Position numbers and translations under genes: made by a program
Shown: piece by piece, positions 1-5,020 of the stretch
How positions within the stretch are numbered: position 1 is the first letter of the stretch
Layout: each line of letters opens with the position of its first letter
Notes under the pieces: model-generated
Databases searched by the model: none
Told to the model about the DNA's origin: nothing
The model's input: only the letters and a program-made list of their open reading frames with translations
DNA from: F-183 sp036502165
Lineage (GTDB): Bacteria; Acidobacteriota; Terriglobia; Bryobacterales; Bryobacteraceae
Reading direction: 5' to 3'
Length of the DNA: 5,020 bases
Assembly (NCBI GenBank): GCA_036502165.1
Contig: DASXZC010000196.1
Coordinates: 1 to 5,020 of the forward strand

Positions 1-1050
1 CTGCGTCGTGTTCCGGAAGAACGCCGCCAGTTGGTAAACCTCGCGCTGCTTGATCGGATCGAACTTGTGATCGTGGCAAGTGGCGCATCCGACCGTCAGA
101 CCGAGGAACACGGTGCCCGTCGTATCGACCCGGTCCTTGGCGTAAATCGCCTCAAATTCCTCAGGAATGACGCCGCCTTCATTGGTCGTCGCATTGCAGC
201 GATGGAATCCGGTGGCGACCCATTGATCGAGCGTATGGTTCGGCATCAGATCGCCCGCGAGTTGTTCAATCGTGAACTCGTCGAACTTCATATTCTGATT
301 GAACGCGCGGATCACCCAGTCGCGATACGGCCAGATCTCACGATAATTGTCGATGTGTATGCCGTGCGTATCGGCATAGCGCGCCGCGTCGAGCCAGTAA
401 TGCGCACGCTGTTCGCCCCACTGCGGCATGGCCAGGAATTTATCGACGAGCTTCTCATAAGCGTCCGGCGACTGGTCGCGCAGGAACGCGTCAAGCACTT
501 CCGGACTCGGCGGCAATCCCGTAAGATCGAACGCCAAACGCCGCGCCAGTGTGCGCCGATCGGCTTCCGGAGCAGGCTTCATCTGCGCGGCCTCGAGCCG
601 CGCGAGGATGAAGTTGTCGATCGGATTCCGCACCCAGTCCTTCTGCTGAACAGCAGGCGGCTCATGACGCACAGGCGCGATGAACGCCCAGTGTTCCTTC
701 CACGGCGCGCCCTGATCGATCCACAGTTTCAGCGTCGCCTTCTGTTCCGGCGTGAGCGTCTTGTGCGCAATTGCCGGCGGCATACGCTTCGCAACATCCG
801 GATTGTTGATGCGCTGCCACAGCAGGCTCGCGGCGGCGTCGCCAGGGACAATGACGTGACCGTTCTTTCGCTCGGAAAAAGCGCCATCCTTGATGTCGAG
901 GCGCAATCCGGCCATGCGGCTCGACTTGTCGAAACCATGGCACTGGAAGCAGGCGTTCGAGAGGATCGGACGGACTTCCTTCTGAAAGTCGACGGCGGCA
1001 GACGACACGGCTGCCGCGGCCAATGCGGAGAGCAGGACGCGGACAAACAT
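1..1050 (-). CDS. PSCyt1/PSCyt2 (DUF1549) cytochrome c-type protein, N-terminal part, runs off left edge
   Basis: The first 350 residues of a large exported haem protein are visible; the reading frame is open to base 1, so the C-terminus is missing. The start MFVRVLLSAL opens a short hydrophobic signal peptide ending near residue 18-19. A Planctomycete cytochrome c domain (PSCyt1) follows, with haem motif CFQCH at residues 34-38 and the usual MPP plus a LTPEQ..LK.WIDQGAPW stretch before HWAF near 120. The PSCyt2/DUF1549 domain begins at PIDNFILARLE (about 143) and carries DLTGLPP, the YWLDAARYADTHG segment (218-230) and a second haem motif, GCATCHDHKFDP (321-332). Family members usually continue into a DUF1553 domain, inferred to lie off the window. 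These proteins are abundant in Planctomycetes, Verrucomicrobia and Solibacter; the biochemical role is poorly defined, with a link to polysaccharide use suspected. The start lies 13 bases after dinB; the only Shine-Dalgarno-like stretch, AGAAGTAGGG, is rather far upstream. An in-frame TAG ten codons upstream limits alternatives. Confidence 0.93.
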   Translation of the reverse strand, partial: MFVRVLLSALAAAAVSSAAVDFQKEVRPILSNACFQCHGFDKSSRMAGLRLDIKDGAFSERKNGHVIVPGDAAASLLWQRINNPDVAKRMPPAIAHKTLTPEQKATLKLWIDQGAPWKEHWAFIAPVRHEPPAVQQKDWVRNPIDNFILARLEAAQMKPAPEADRRTLARRLAFDLTGLPPSPEVLDAFLRDQSPDAYEKLVDKFLAMPQWGEQRAHYWLDAARYADTHGIHIDNYREIWPYRDWVIRAFNQNMKFDEFTIEQLAGDLMPNHTLDQWVATGFHRCNATTNEGGVIPEEFEAIYAKDRVDTTGTVFLGLTVGCATCHDHKFDPIKQREVYQLAAFFRNTTQ

Positions 1051-1063
1051 AAGTATGGGGACC

Positions 1064-1552
1064 CTACTTCTGATCTAGATAATAGTAGATCAAATCCGTC
1101 GGCGGTGGTTGATGCCCAAGCTGCCGCATCATCGATGCGATCTGCCCGCGATGATACGTCCCATGATTCACGATGTGCATCACGACCTGCCAAATAGGCC
1201 GCTCGAAGGCATGGCCTTTTAGATTCTTATAAGCGAGCACGCCATTGGCGTCGCACTTCCCGGCTACGTCTGCAAAGCGCTCGAGCAGCGGCAGCCAGTC
1301 GCGATCGAGGTCCGCGAGGCTCGGGCCCGGAGGCGGATCTTCAAATCCCACTCCCGCATGTTCGAGGCGCGCGAGCCACGCCCGATCTGCGTAATACGTG
1401 TGCTGAAACGTCTTGAGGATGCTCCCGTGCGAGTTGCCGATGTGCCGCGCAATCTCTTCCTCAGGCAGCGTCTGCGCGAACGTCAACACGCGGCGGGTGG
1501 CCCAATGCGAATAAGCGGCGTGGCTCGCGAGGATGTCCGCGGTGATCGGCAT
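1064..1552 (-). CDS. DinB-family four-helix metal-binding protein
   Basis: This 162-residue protein has the size and motifs of the DinB/YfiT-like four-helix bundle superfamily. The putative metal triad is H51 (in FQHTYYADRAW, helix 2) with H130 and H134 in NHGTYHRGQIASMMRQLG. That motif and the closing TDLIYYY are hallmarks of the family. Members bind a divalent metal; several act as thiol-dependent transferases (for example bacillithiol or mycothiol transferases), but many, including the damage-inducible founder in Bacillus, have no proven reaction, so no substrate is assigned. It is unrelated to DNA polymerase IV, also called DinB. The start is two bases after the zapA stop, with GGAG eight bases upstream inside the zapA end, which points to co-transcription and perhaps translational coupling. 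No SOS box is visible because zapA lies directly upstream. Metal binding is inferred from the conserved histidines. Confidence 0.93.
   Translation of the reverse strand: MPITADILASHAAYSHWATRRVLTFAQTLPEEEIARHIGNSHGSILKTFQHTYYADRAWLARLEHAGVGFEDPPPGPSLADLDRDWLPLLERFADVAGKCDANGVLAYKNLKGHAFERPIWQVVMHIVNHGTYHRGQIASMMRQLGHQPPPTDLIYYYLDQK
1071..1092. repeat. Perfect 7-bp inverted repeat at the dinB end, just upstream of the cytochrome gene
   Basis: Arms TGATCTA (1071-1077) and TAGATCA (1086-1092) are perfect inverted copies around an 8-base AT-rich centre. The structure sits within the last codons of dinB (the TDLIYYYLDQ region). In the minus-strand transcript it would fold next to the AGAAGTAGGG stretch ahead of the 1050 start codon. 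It could modulate initiation of the downstream gene or act as a binding site. It may also be a chance product of the conserved tyrosine-rich codons. Confidence 0.35.
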
Positions 1553-1554
1553 GC

Positions 1555-1842
1555 CTACGACTCCATTGCCTGGTCGAGCAGCACCGAGAACTGGCGAGTC
1601 TTCGTACTGACGGCCTGCTTGATATCAGCCAATTGACGCTCGGCCGTTTGCAGTTCATCGGCGAGATGCAAGCAGGCGAGCACGGCAGTGCGCGTCGCAT
1701 CCGGAGTTCCGTGCGGAGAAATCGTGTGCATCAGATCGTCGATGCGCCTGGCGAGCGATTCGACTTCGCGAGGATCTTCGGCGAGAACGTTATATTGCTG
1801 GCCGAAGATGACGACTCGCACCGGCCGTTTTTCCGGATCCAT
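1555..1842 (-). CDS. zapA: cell division protein ZapA
   Basis: ZapA is a small cytoplasmic protein that binds FtsZ and cross-links its protofilaments, stabilising the Z ring. The 95 residues fit the family (about 85-110). The N-terminal head shows VRVVIFGQQYNVLAEDP (8-24), the beta-hairpin seen in ZapA proteins, followed by a helix with ESLARRIDDLMHTI (28-41). The C-terminal half, from TRTAVLACLHLADELQ (50-65) to the end, is one long helix expected to form the coiled-coil dimer; AVLACLHLADEL corresponds to the conserved ALNIADEL-like segment. The start follows the upstream TIM-barrel gene by 30 bases; no convincing Shine-Dalgarno is seen before the ATG, so the start rests on the correct head-domain length. 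dinB begins two bases after its stop. Its neighbours are not cell-division genes, so assignment rests on sequence alone. Confidence 0.92.
   Translation of the reverse strand: MDPEKRPVRVVIFGQQYNVLAEDPREVESLARRIDDLMHTISPHGTPDATRTAVLACLHLADELQTAERQLADIKQAVSTKTRQFSVLLDQAMES
1561..1564 (-). promoter_or_regulatory. Shine-Dalgarno for dinB, inside the zapA 3' end
   Basis: On the minus strand GGAG lies eight bases before the dinB ATG and inside the last codons of zapA. It supports the 1552 start and means ribosomes finishing zapA release next to the dinB initiation site. Confidence 0.6.
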
Positions 1843-1872
1843 AGTATTAGCGATGGTATCAGGAGTGGCGAA

Positions 1873-2958
1873 TCACCTGCGCGCCGCCTCATCCCGCGCC
1901 ATATCGTAAAGCGCGCGTATGTAACCGATCGAGTACGCCCATCCCGTACGCGACCCGCCCACCATCGGCGGTACATGATCGGCGATCAGGATGCCCCGGA
2001 AATCGACGTCCACAAGCGTCCGCATCAGCCGCTTCATGTCGGTGTAGCCGCCATCCACGTAGGCTTCGACGAAATCAGGAATTGGCCCACTCACATTGCG
2101 GAAGTGGATCTTCCACAGCTTGTCCATCTTCGCAAACGCCCGCGCCGCCTCGAAGACGTCCTTGCCCATAAAGCGTCCGCCTTCCATCCACGTGCCACAA
2201 CACAAACAAACTCCGATGTTCGGAGAATCCGCAATCTCGAGCGCGCGGACATACCCGTCGAAGTTGCCGAAGATGCACCGCGGCACTCCGCCGAGTTCAG
2301 GCACCGGCGGATCATCGGGATGGATGCCGATCCGCACTCCCGCCTCCTCCGCAACCGGTACGACCTGCTTGATGAAGTACGTATAGTTATCCCAGATCTC
2401 CTCTTTCGAAAATCTGCGGCCCTGCGTAAGCGTGCCTTCAAAAGTCTTATCGAGCCAGTGTCCCTTGGCATCGCGTTCATGAAAAGCCCGCGCCGGTGCG
2501 CCTCCGCGCGTGGTTTCCGGATTCGAGCTCCAAATCCCGTTGCCCATATGCGCATAGGTCGTGTAGTAGATGCCCGCGCGCCCGAGGTTGCGCAGGTACT
2601 GTTTATACTCCTCGATCTTGGCATCGCGCCCCGGCAGGTTGAGCGTGACCTCCGGCATATTGTGGACGCTCGCATTGCCAATATTGGCGACGTTCAATCC
2701 CGCGGCTTCAACGCGCCTCTTGAAGTCAGCGAAGACTTCGTAAGTACCGCCCGTAGTCGGAATCGAAACGTACGACACGCCAATTTGTTTCGCGAACGTC
2801 AGATCCTCATCGGTAAATGGATTCGGGATCTGCAGCGAGATTTTGAACCCCGGCGTCAGAGGTGCAAGCTTCCTCGAGGCCGGTGCGGCCATTAGCGGAT
2901 AGACAGAAGTGGCAGCGGCTGCCAATTGCCGCGCAAAGCGGCGTCGTGTAGGATTCAT
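1873..2958 (-). CDS. Mannonate dehydratase (UxuA)-like TIM-barrel protein with Tat signal
   Basis: This 361-residue protein is close in size and motif order to mannonate dehydratase (UxuA), which dehydrates D-mannonate to 2-keto-3-deoxygluconate in glucuronate catabolism. It is also related to xylose-isomerase-like TIM barrels. Matching segments are EEYKQYLRNLGRAGI (116-130), the NYTYFIKQVVPVAEEAGVRIGIHPDDPP block (191-218), the SPNIGVCLCCGT region (245-256), KIHFRNVSGP (283-292) and ILIADHVPPMVGG (323-335). The four metal ligands expected of the UxuA family can be placed at H213, C253, H285 and D327. The family's usual DHGR reads DHVPP here, so substrate may differ. The N-terminus is a twin-arginine signal: TRRRFAR (4-10) followed by an alanine-rich stretch to about residue 27, which predicts export of a folded, metal-loaded enzyme; UxuA itself is cytoplasmic. 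It begins 36 bases after the TIGR03435 gene, with only weak GAG eight bases before ATG. Fold is secure; mannonate as substrate is inference. Confidence 0.9.
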   Translation of the reverse strand: MNPTRRRFARQLAAAATSVYPLMAAPASRKLAPLTPGFKISLQIPNPFTDEDLTFAKQIGVSYVSIPTTGGTYEVFADFKRRVEAAGLNVANIGNASVHNMPEVTLNLPGRDAKIEEYKQYLRNLGRAGIYYTTYAHMGNGIWSSNPETTRGGAPARAFHERDAKGHWLDKTFEGTLTQGRRFSKEEIWDNYTYFIKQVVPVAEEAGVRIGIHPDDPPVPELGGVPRCIFGNFDGYVRALEIADSPNIGVCLCCGTWMEGGRFMGKDVFEAARAFAKMDKLWKIHFRNVSGPIPDFVEAYVDGGYTDMKRLMRTLVDVDFRGILIADHVPPMVGGSRTGWAYSIGYIRALYDMARDEAARR

Positions 2959-2994
2959 GGCGATTACTCGTACCGATCCTATCAGGCTGCGGAG

Positions 2995-3762
2995 TCAATT
3001 CCCTGACGGCCGCTCCACGTGATCGATCACGTAATAATCCACAGGCCCCTTCTGCGCCTCGAGCTTCAGCCCTAGCTGACCGCGCAGCGCGTCGAAAAGC
3101 GATGGCCGATCCAACATCTCAGGCGGCATATTCGCTTTATCGAAACCCGGCGGCAGCTCCGGCATGTAAGTCAGCTTGAAGTCGTAATACCCGGTGAGGC
3201 CGGGTTTGTTGATCACGGGCCGGCCGCCATCATTCGTCAACCGCTGCTGCAGCCAGTAGCATAGATACTCCATCGAGACCCTCTTTCCGGCGGCGACCCC
3301 TCCCAGGTGGCCGTCAATCGGAGTCTCGAAATCCGGCGGATTCTCGTTGGTCTTCATTTTCGATCCGGATTTATCCACCACCAGCGCATACACCTGCCCT
3401 TCCTTGGTCTCCTTATGAAATTTCAGTTTGAACTCATCCTCCAGCAGATGCCGGAACATTTTGTGCAGGTCGTCCAAGCCATAGGCGTGATCCGCTTTCG
3501 CCTCCACATTCCACAATTCGCTGTCGAGCCAACTCGGCCCGCCCCGGACGTTCGCAATTGGAATCCGGTACATGACACTGATCATCAACCGTACCGGCGC
3601 GCTCTCGGCTTCATACCCTTGACCCGCGGACATCGGGATGATCGACGGCCCACTCCCATCCGGTTTTGTGGGCCTGATGGATGCCACTTCAAAGGTCAAC
3701 CGGTTTTCCTGAGCGACAACAAATGTCGCTGAGATCAGGCAGATGGCGAGAGTGACCCGCAT
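2995..3762 (-). CDS. TIGR03435 family secreted protein (Solibacter-type paralogous family)
   Basis: A complete 255-residue member of TIGR03435, a family of unknown function present in many copies in Candidatus Solibacter and relatives. Residues 1-17 form a signal peptide with likely cleavage after VVA (before Q18). Family landmarks appear in order: FEVASIRPTKP (24-34), LMISVMYRIP..NVRGGPSWLDSELWNVEAKA (59-90), MFRHLLEDEFKLKFHKETKE (102-121), VYALVVDKSGSKMK (124-137), RPVINKPGLTGYYDFKLTYMP (181-201), SLFDALRGQLGLKLE (221-235) and the C-terminal VIDHVERPSGN, which matches the characteristic ending of the family. Predicted location is periplasmic or extracellular. The gene follows the methyltransferase-like gene by 42 bases. 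No clear Shine-Dalgarno precedes the ATG, but the signal peptide fixes the start well. In related genomes some members sit beside two-component or protease-type regulators; none is seen here. No function is assigned. Confidence 0.96.
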   Translation of the reverse strand: MRVTLAICLISATFVVAQENRLTFEVASIRPTKPDGSGPSIIPMSAGQGYEAESAPVRLMISVMYRIPIANVRGGPSWLDSELWNVEAKADHAYGLDDLHKMFRHLLEDEFKLKFHKETKEGQVYALVVDKSGSKMKTNENPPDFETPIDGHLGGVAAGKRVSMEYLCYWLQQRLTNDGGRPVINKPGLTGYYDFKLTYMPELPPGFDKANMPPEMLDRPSLFDALRGQLGLKLEAQKGPVDYYVIDHVERPSGN

Positions 3763-3804
3763 GCGTAGAGTATGGCGCGATTTCAGCGCGAGTGCCGGCG
3801 GCGG

Positions 3805-4434
3805 CTACTTTGCGAAAATACCCATCCACAACTTCCGGCCCGACTTCAATTCCCGCTTCGCCTGATGCGTCAACCGCAAGCCATGCTTGTCGAGCGTCTC
3901 CCGCATGAGGATCGGATTCGCCACCGAGAACTGCGTCCGCCGCTTCACGATCGACGGCGCGTGGCCCCGGCTCACCTTCGCCTCGAACTCCTCCGGCATT
4001 TCGACCACCACGGAAAACGCCCCTCCCGGAGCGATCAGCGCGAGCGCGTCGTCCAGCAATTCGCAGCCGGCCAAATGCTCGAACACCAGCGGAGCATGCA
4101 CCAGCTTGACCCGTTCCACATCGACATGCTGCCCGGTCAAATCCGTGCAGTGCAACTCGAGCGAGCATTTGCGGATGTATCGATTCCCAGGCTCATCCAG
4201 GTACCAGAAGTTCACATCGAATCCCGCCAGCTTCGAATTGGCGGCGGCCAGTACGGCCACCGAACGAGGACACCAATGCGAGAGCGCCTCTCCGAATAAA
4301 TCCATGAGGACATCCCCAAGGTCCGGATCCGGCGGGCGTTGCGCGAGCGGCTTTTCTGGACTCTTTTCTGGCTCCTGGCGGCGAGGCTTCGCAGCGGCGA
4401 CTCTGCGGGTCTCATGCGATACGACTATGCTCAT
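3805..4434 (-). CDS. Divergent class I SAM-dependent methyltransferase-like protein
   Basis: The 209-residue product resembles small class I (Rossmann) methyltransferases in its second half: a D99-L motif at the end of a strand, KLVHAPLVFEHL (110-121) in the motif IV position, LALIAPGGAFSVVVEMP (131-147) in motif V, and a C-terminal part with VANPILMRETLDKHGLRL typical of the substrate-side strands. Motif I is poor: SVAVLAAANSKLAGFD (58-73) lacks the glycine-rich loop, and the segment to LDEPGNRYI (79-87), where the acidic ribose-binding residue normally lies, looks compressed. The first 43 residues are proline-rich and charged, probably disordered. A strong Shine-Dalgarno supports the 4434 ATG over the internal ATG at residue 44. 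The substrate is unknown; it may be a weakened or inactive paralogue. It is the first gene after the 168-base gap and could head the transcript through TIGR03435 and the genes below. Confidence 0.75.
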   Translation of the reverse strand: MSIVVSHETRRVAAAKPRRQEPEKSPEKPLAQRPPDPDLGDVLMDLFGEALSHWCPRSVAVLAAANSKLAGFDVNFWYLDEPGNRYIRKCSLELHCTDLTGQHVDVERVKLVHAPLVFEHLAGCELLDDALALIAPGGAFSVVVEMPEEFEAKVSRGHAPSIVKRRTQFSVANPILMRETLDKHGLRLTHQAKRELKSGRKLWMGIFAK

Positions 4435-4442
4435 TTGCTTCT

Positions 4443-4447
4443 CTCCT
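4443..4447 (-). promoter_or_regulatory. Strong Shine-Dalgarno for the methyltransferase-like gene
   Basis: On the minus strand AGGAG (within AGGAGAG) lies eight bases before the ATG at 4434. It is the best ribosome-binding site in the window and decides in favour of the long N-terminus; the internal ATG at 4305 has no comparable site. Confidence 0.7.
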
Positions 4448-4505
4448 GGTCTGAAAACGGTTCCCGGCTCCTATACCTGATTGCGGAATCGGCGGCTGAA
4501 TTTCG

Positions 4506-4521
4506 TTTACCGGTAGGTAAA
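4506..4521. promoter_or_regulatory. Operator-like palindrome TTTACCGGTAGGTAAA
   Basis: The site has outer inverted arms TTTACC and GGTAAA around GGTA, and overlaps a perfect 8-base palindrome TACCGGTA (4508-4515). It lies 72-87 bases upstream of the methyltransferase-like start, a plausible position for a repressor or activator site. The TACCGGTAGGTA pattern resembles operators of some TetR-type regulators, but no regulator gene is in the window. Assignment is by pattern only. Confidence 0.4.
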
Positions 4522-4561
4522 TGAGCGTTCAGCACGCCAGCTCACGTGTGTGATAGTAGGG

Positions 4562-4582
4562 CCGTCAACCGCTTTGTGACGG
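4562..4582 (-). terminator. Weak hairpin downstream of the TIM-barrel gene
   Basis: Perfect 6-base arms CCGTCA and TGACGG flank a 9-base loop, about 20 bases beyond the stop codon of the upstream gene. No T-run follows on the minus strand (CCCTACTATC), so an intrinsic terminator is doubtful; a transcript-end stabilising hairpin or a protein site are alternatives. Confidence 0.25.
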
Positions 4583-4602
4583 AGATTCAGACAAATTTAC
4601 AG

Positions 4603-5020
4603 TTAGGCCGTCAGCCCGGCCAAAACCCCGCGCATATACGAGAAGCTGCGCTGCATCCCCGGGAACGGATTGTCTTCCTCAATCTCGTACTCGAGCATCA
4701 CGCCGCCCTGGTAGTTCATCTTGATCAGCTCTTTGAACAACCCCGGAATCGGAATCTTCCCATCGCCGACCACCACCTGGCTGTCGCGTTTCAACGTATC
4801 CGCCAGATCCTTCGTGTGCATGTCCAGCAAACGCGGACCCACCTCGCGCACCGTCTCGATAATATCCACGCCCGTGCGGACCGTGTGCCCGATATCGACA
4901 CAGCACCCCATCCGCGGATCCATATCCTTCACGATCTTCAGCACCGCCTGCGGATTCGGAAACAGCGGATCCTCTGGCCCGTGATTGTGCACGGCGATCT
5001 TGATGTTGTATTCCTTGACG
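4603..5020 (-). CDS. Sugar phosphate isomerase/epimerase-like TIM-barrel protein, C-terminal part, runs off right edge
   Basis: The last 138 residues of an AP-endonuclease-2 / xylose-isomerase-like TIM-barrel protein. The frame stays open to base 5020, so the GTG at 4992 is an internal valine and not the start. The visible part reads IKIAVHNHGPEDPLFP, then a helix, DPRMGCCVDIGHTVRTG, RLLDMHTKDL, GDGKIPIPGLFKELI and GGVMLEYEIEEDNP. Numbering from the first complete codon, D42 and H45 (CVDIGH), H68 (DMHTKD) and E110 (MLEYE) occupy the positions of the usual metal and catalytic residues, so the site looks intact. Relatives include IolE/IolI-type and hydroxypyruvate isomerase-type enzymes and many Solibacter proteins of unknown substrate, often exported. 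Whether this copy has a signal peptide cannot be seen. It ends in TAA, followed by a 168-base gap, so it is probably not in the same operon as the genes below. Confidence 0.9.
   Translation of the reverse strand, partial: VKEYNIKIAVHNHGPEDPLFPNPQAVLKIVKDMDPRMGCCVDIGHTVRTGVDIIETVREVGPRLLDMHTKDLADTLKRDSQVVVGDGKIPIPGLFKELIKMNYQGGVMLEYEIEEDNPFPGMQRSFSYMRGVLAGLTA

Larger units (their letters stand above)
4435..4602. other. 168-base intergenic region, candidate promoter region
   Basis: This is the only sizeable non-coding stretch in the window. It separates the TIM-barrel gene from the methyltransferase-like gene, both on the minus strand. It holds a hairpin near the upstream gene's end, the palindrome at 4506-4521 and the Shine-Dalgarno next to 4434. 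On the minus strand a possible -10 (TATAGG, about 4472-4477) lies downstream of the palindrome, but I see no good -35 at the right distance, so I do not call a specific promoter. No RNA gene or small ORF with a credible start is apparent. Confidence 0.5.

Noticed and set aside
31..1197. Long plus-strand ORF of 388 codons
   Set aside because: It lies opposite the PSCyt1/PSCyt2 and dinB genes, is arginine-rich with no recognisable domain, and is explained by high-GC codon bias on the other strand.
1633..2895. Long plus-strand ORF of 420 codons
   Set aside because: It is antisense to zapA and the mannonate dehydratase-like gene, whose motifs are clear; its composition (R, H, D rich) is typical of a shadow frame.
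3689..4168. Minus-strand ORF of 159 codons overlapping the methyltransferase-like and TIGR03435 genes
   Set aside because: Its glycine, alanine and arginine-rich sequence has no domain, and it conflicts with two better-supported genes in other frames.
3772..4480. Plus-strand ORFs opposite the methyltransferase-like gene
   Set aside because: They lack domains and good ribosome-binding sites, while the minus-strand gene has a strong Shine-Dalgarno and family motifs.
4536..4556. CACGTG and TCAC/GTGA near-palindrome in the intergenic gap
   Set aside because: The arms are only four bases and do not match the CRP order (TGTGA-N6-TCACA); too short to support a site.
4567..4572. TTGACG on the minus strand as a -35 element
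   Set aside because: It is part of the hairpin arm and no -10-like hexamer lies 16-18 bases downstream (GTGAGC / TGAGCT).
4990..4992. GTG as start codon of the right-edge TIM-barrel gene
   Set aside because: The frame stays open upstream with conserved-looking IKIAVHNHG sequence, so this is an internal valine of a truncated gene.

Overview
The window reads as ordinary chromosomal sequence from an Acidobacteriota member close to Candidatus Solibacter / Bryobacter (Bryobacterales). The strongest clue is a complete TIGR03435 protein, a paralogous family greatly expanded in Solibacter. A Planctomycete-type cytochrome c (PSCyt1/PSCyt2) protein, two TIM-barrel sugar isomerase/dehydratase-type proteins and the fairly high GC content fit this. 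The taxonomic call is inference from gene content; there is no rRNA here.

All seven supported genes lie on the minus strand. In transcription order (high to low coordinate) they are: the C-terminal part of a sugar phosphate isomerase/epimerase-like TIM-barrel protein (4603 to beyond 5020); a 168-base non-coding gap with an operator-like palindrome and a small hairpin; a divergent class I methyltransferase-like protein (3805-4434); a TIGR03435 secreted protein (2995-3762); a mannonate dehydratase-like TIM-barrel protein with a twin-arginine signal (1873-2958); the cell-division protein ZapA (1555-1842); a DinB-family protein (1064-1552); and the N-terminal 350 residues of a PSCyt1/PSCyt2 haem protein (below 1 to 1050).

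From the methyltransferase downwards the gaps are only 42, 36, 30, 2 and 13 bases, so these six genes could share one transcript starting in the 4435-4602 gap. The products do not form one obvious pathway. Two TIM-barrel proteins and the exported cytochrome-type protein fit a carbohydrate-catabolism neighbourhood, while zapA and dinB look like housekeeping or stress genes carried in the same run.

I found no CRISPR array, mobile element, RNA gene or clearly new system. The points most worth a second look are the export signal on the mannonate dehydratase-like protein, the degenerate cofactor loop of the methyltransferase, the palindrome at 4506-4521, and the hairpin at the dinB / cytochrome gene junction.
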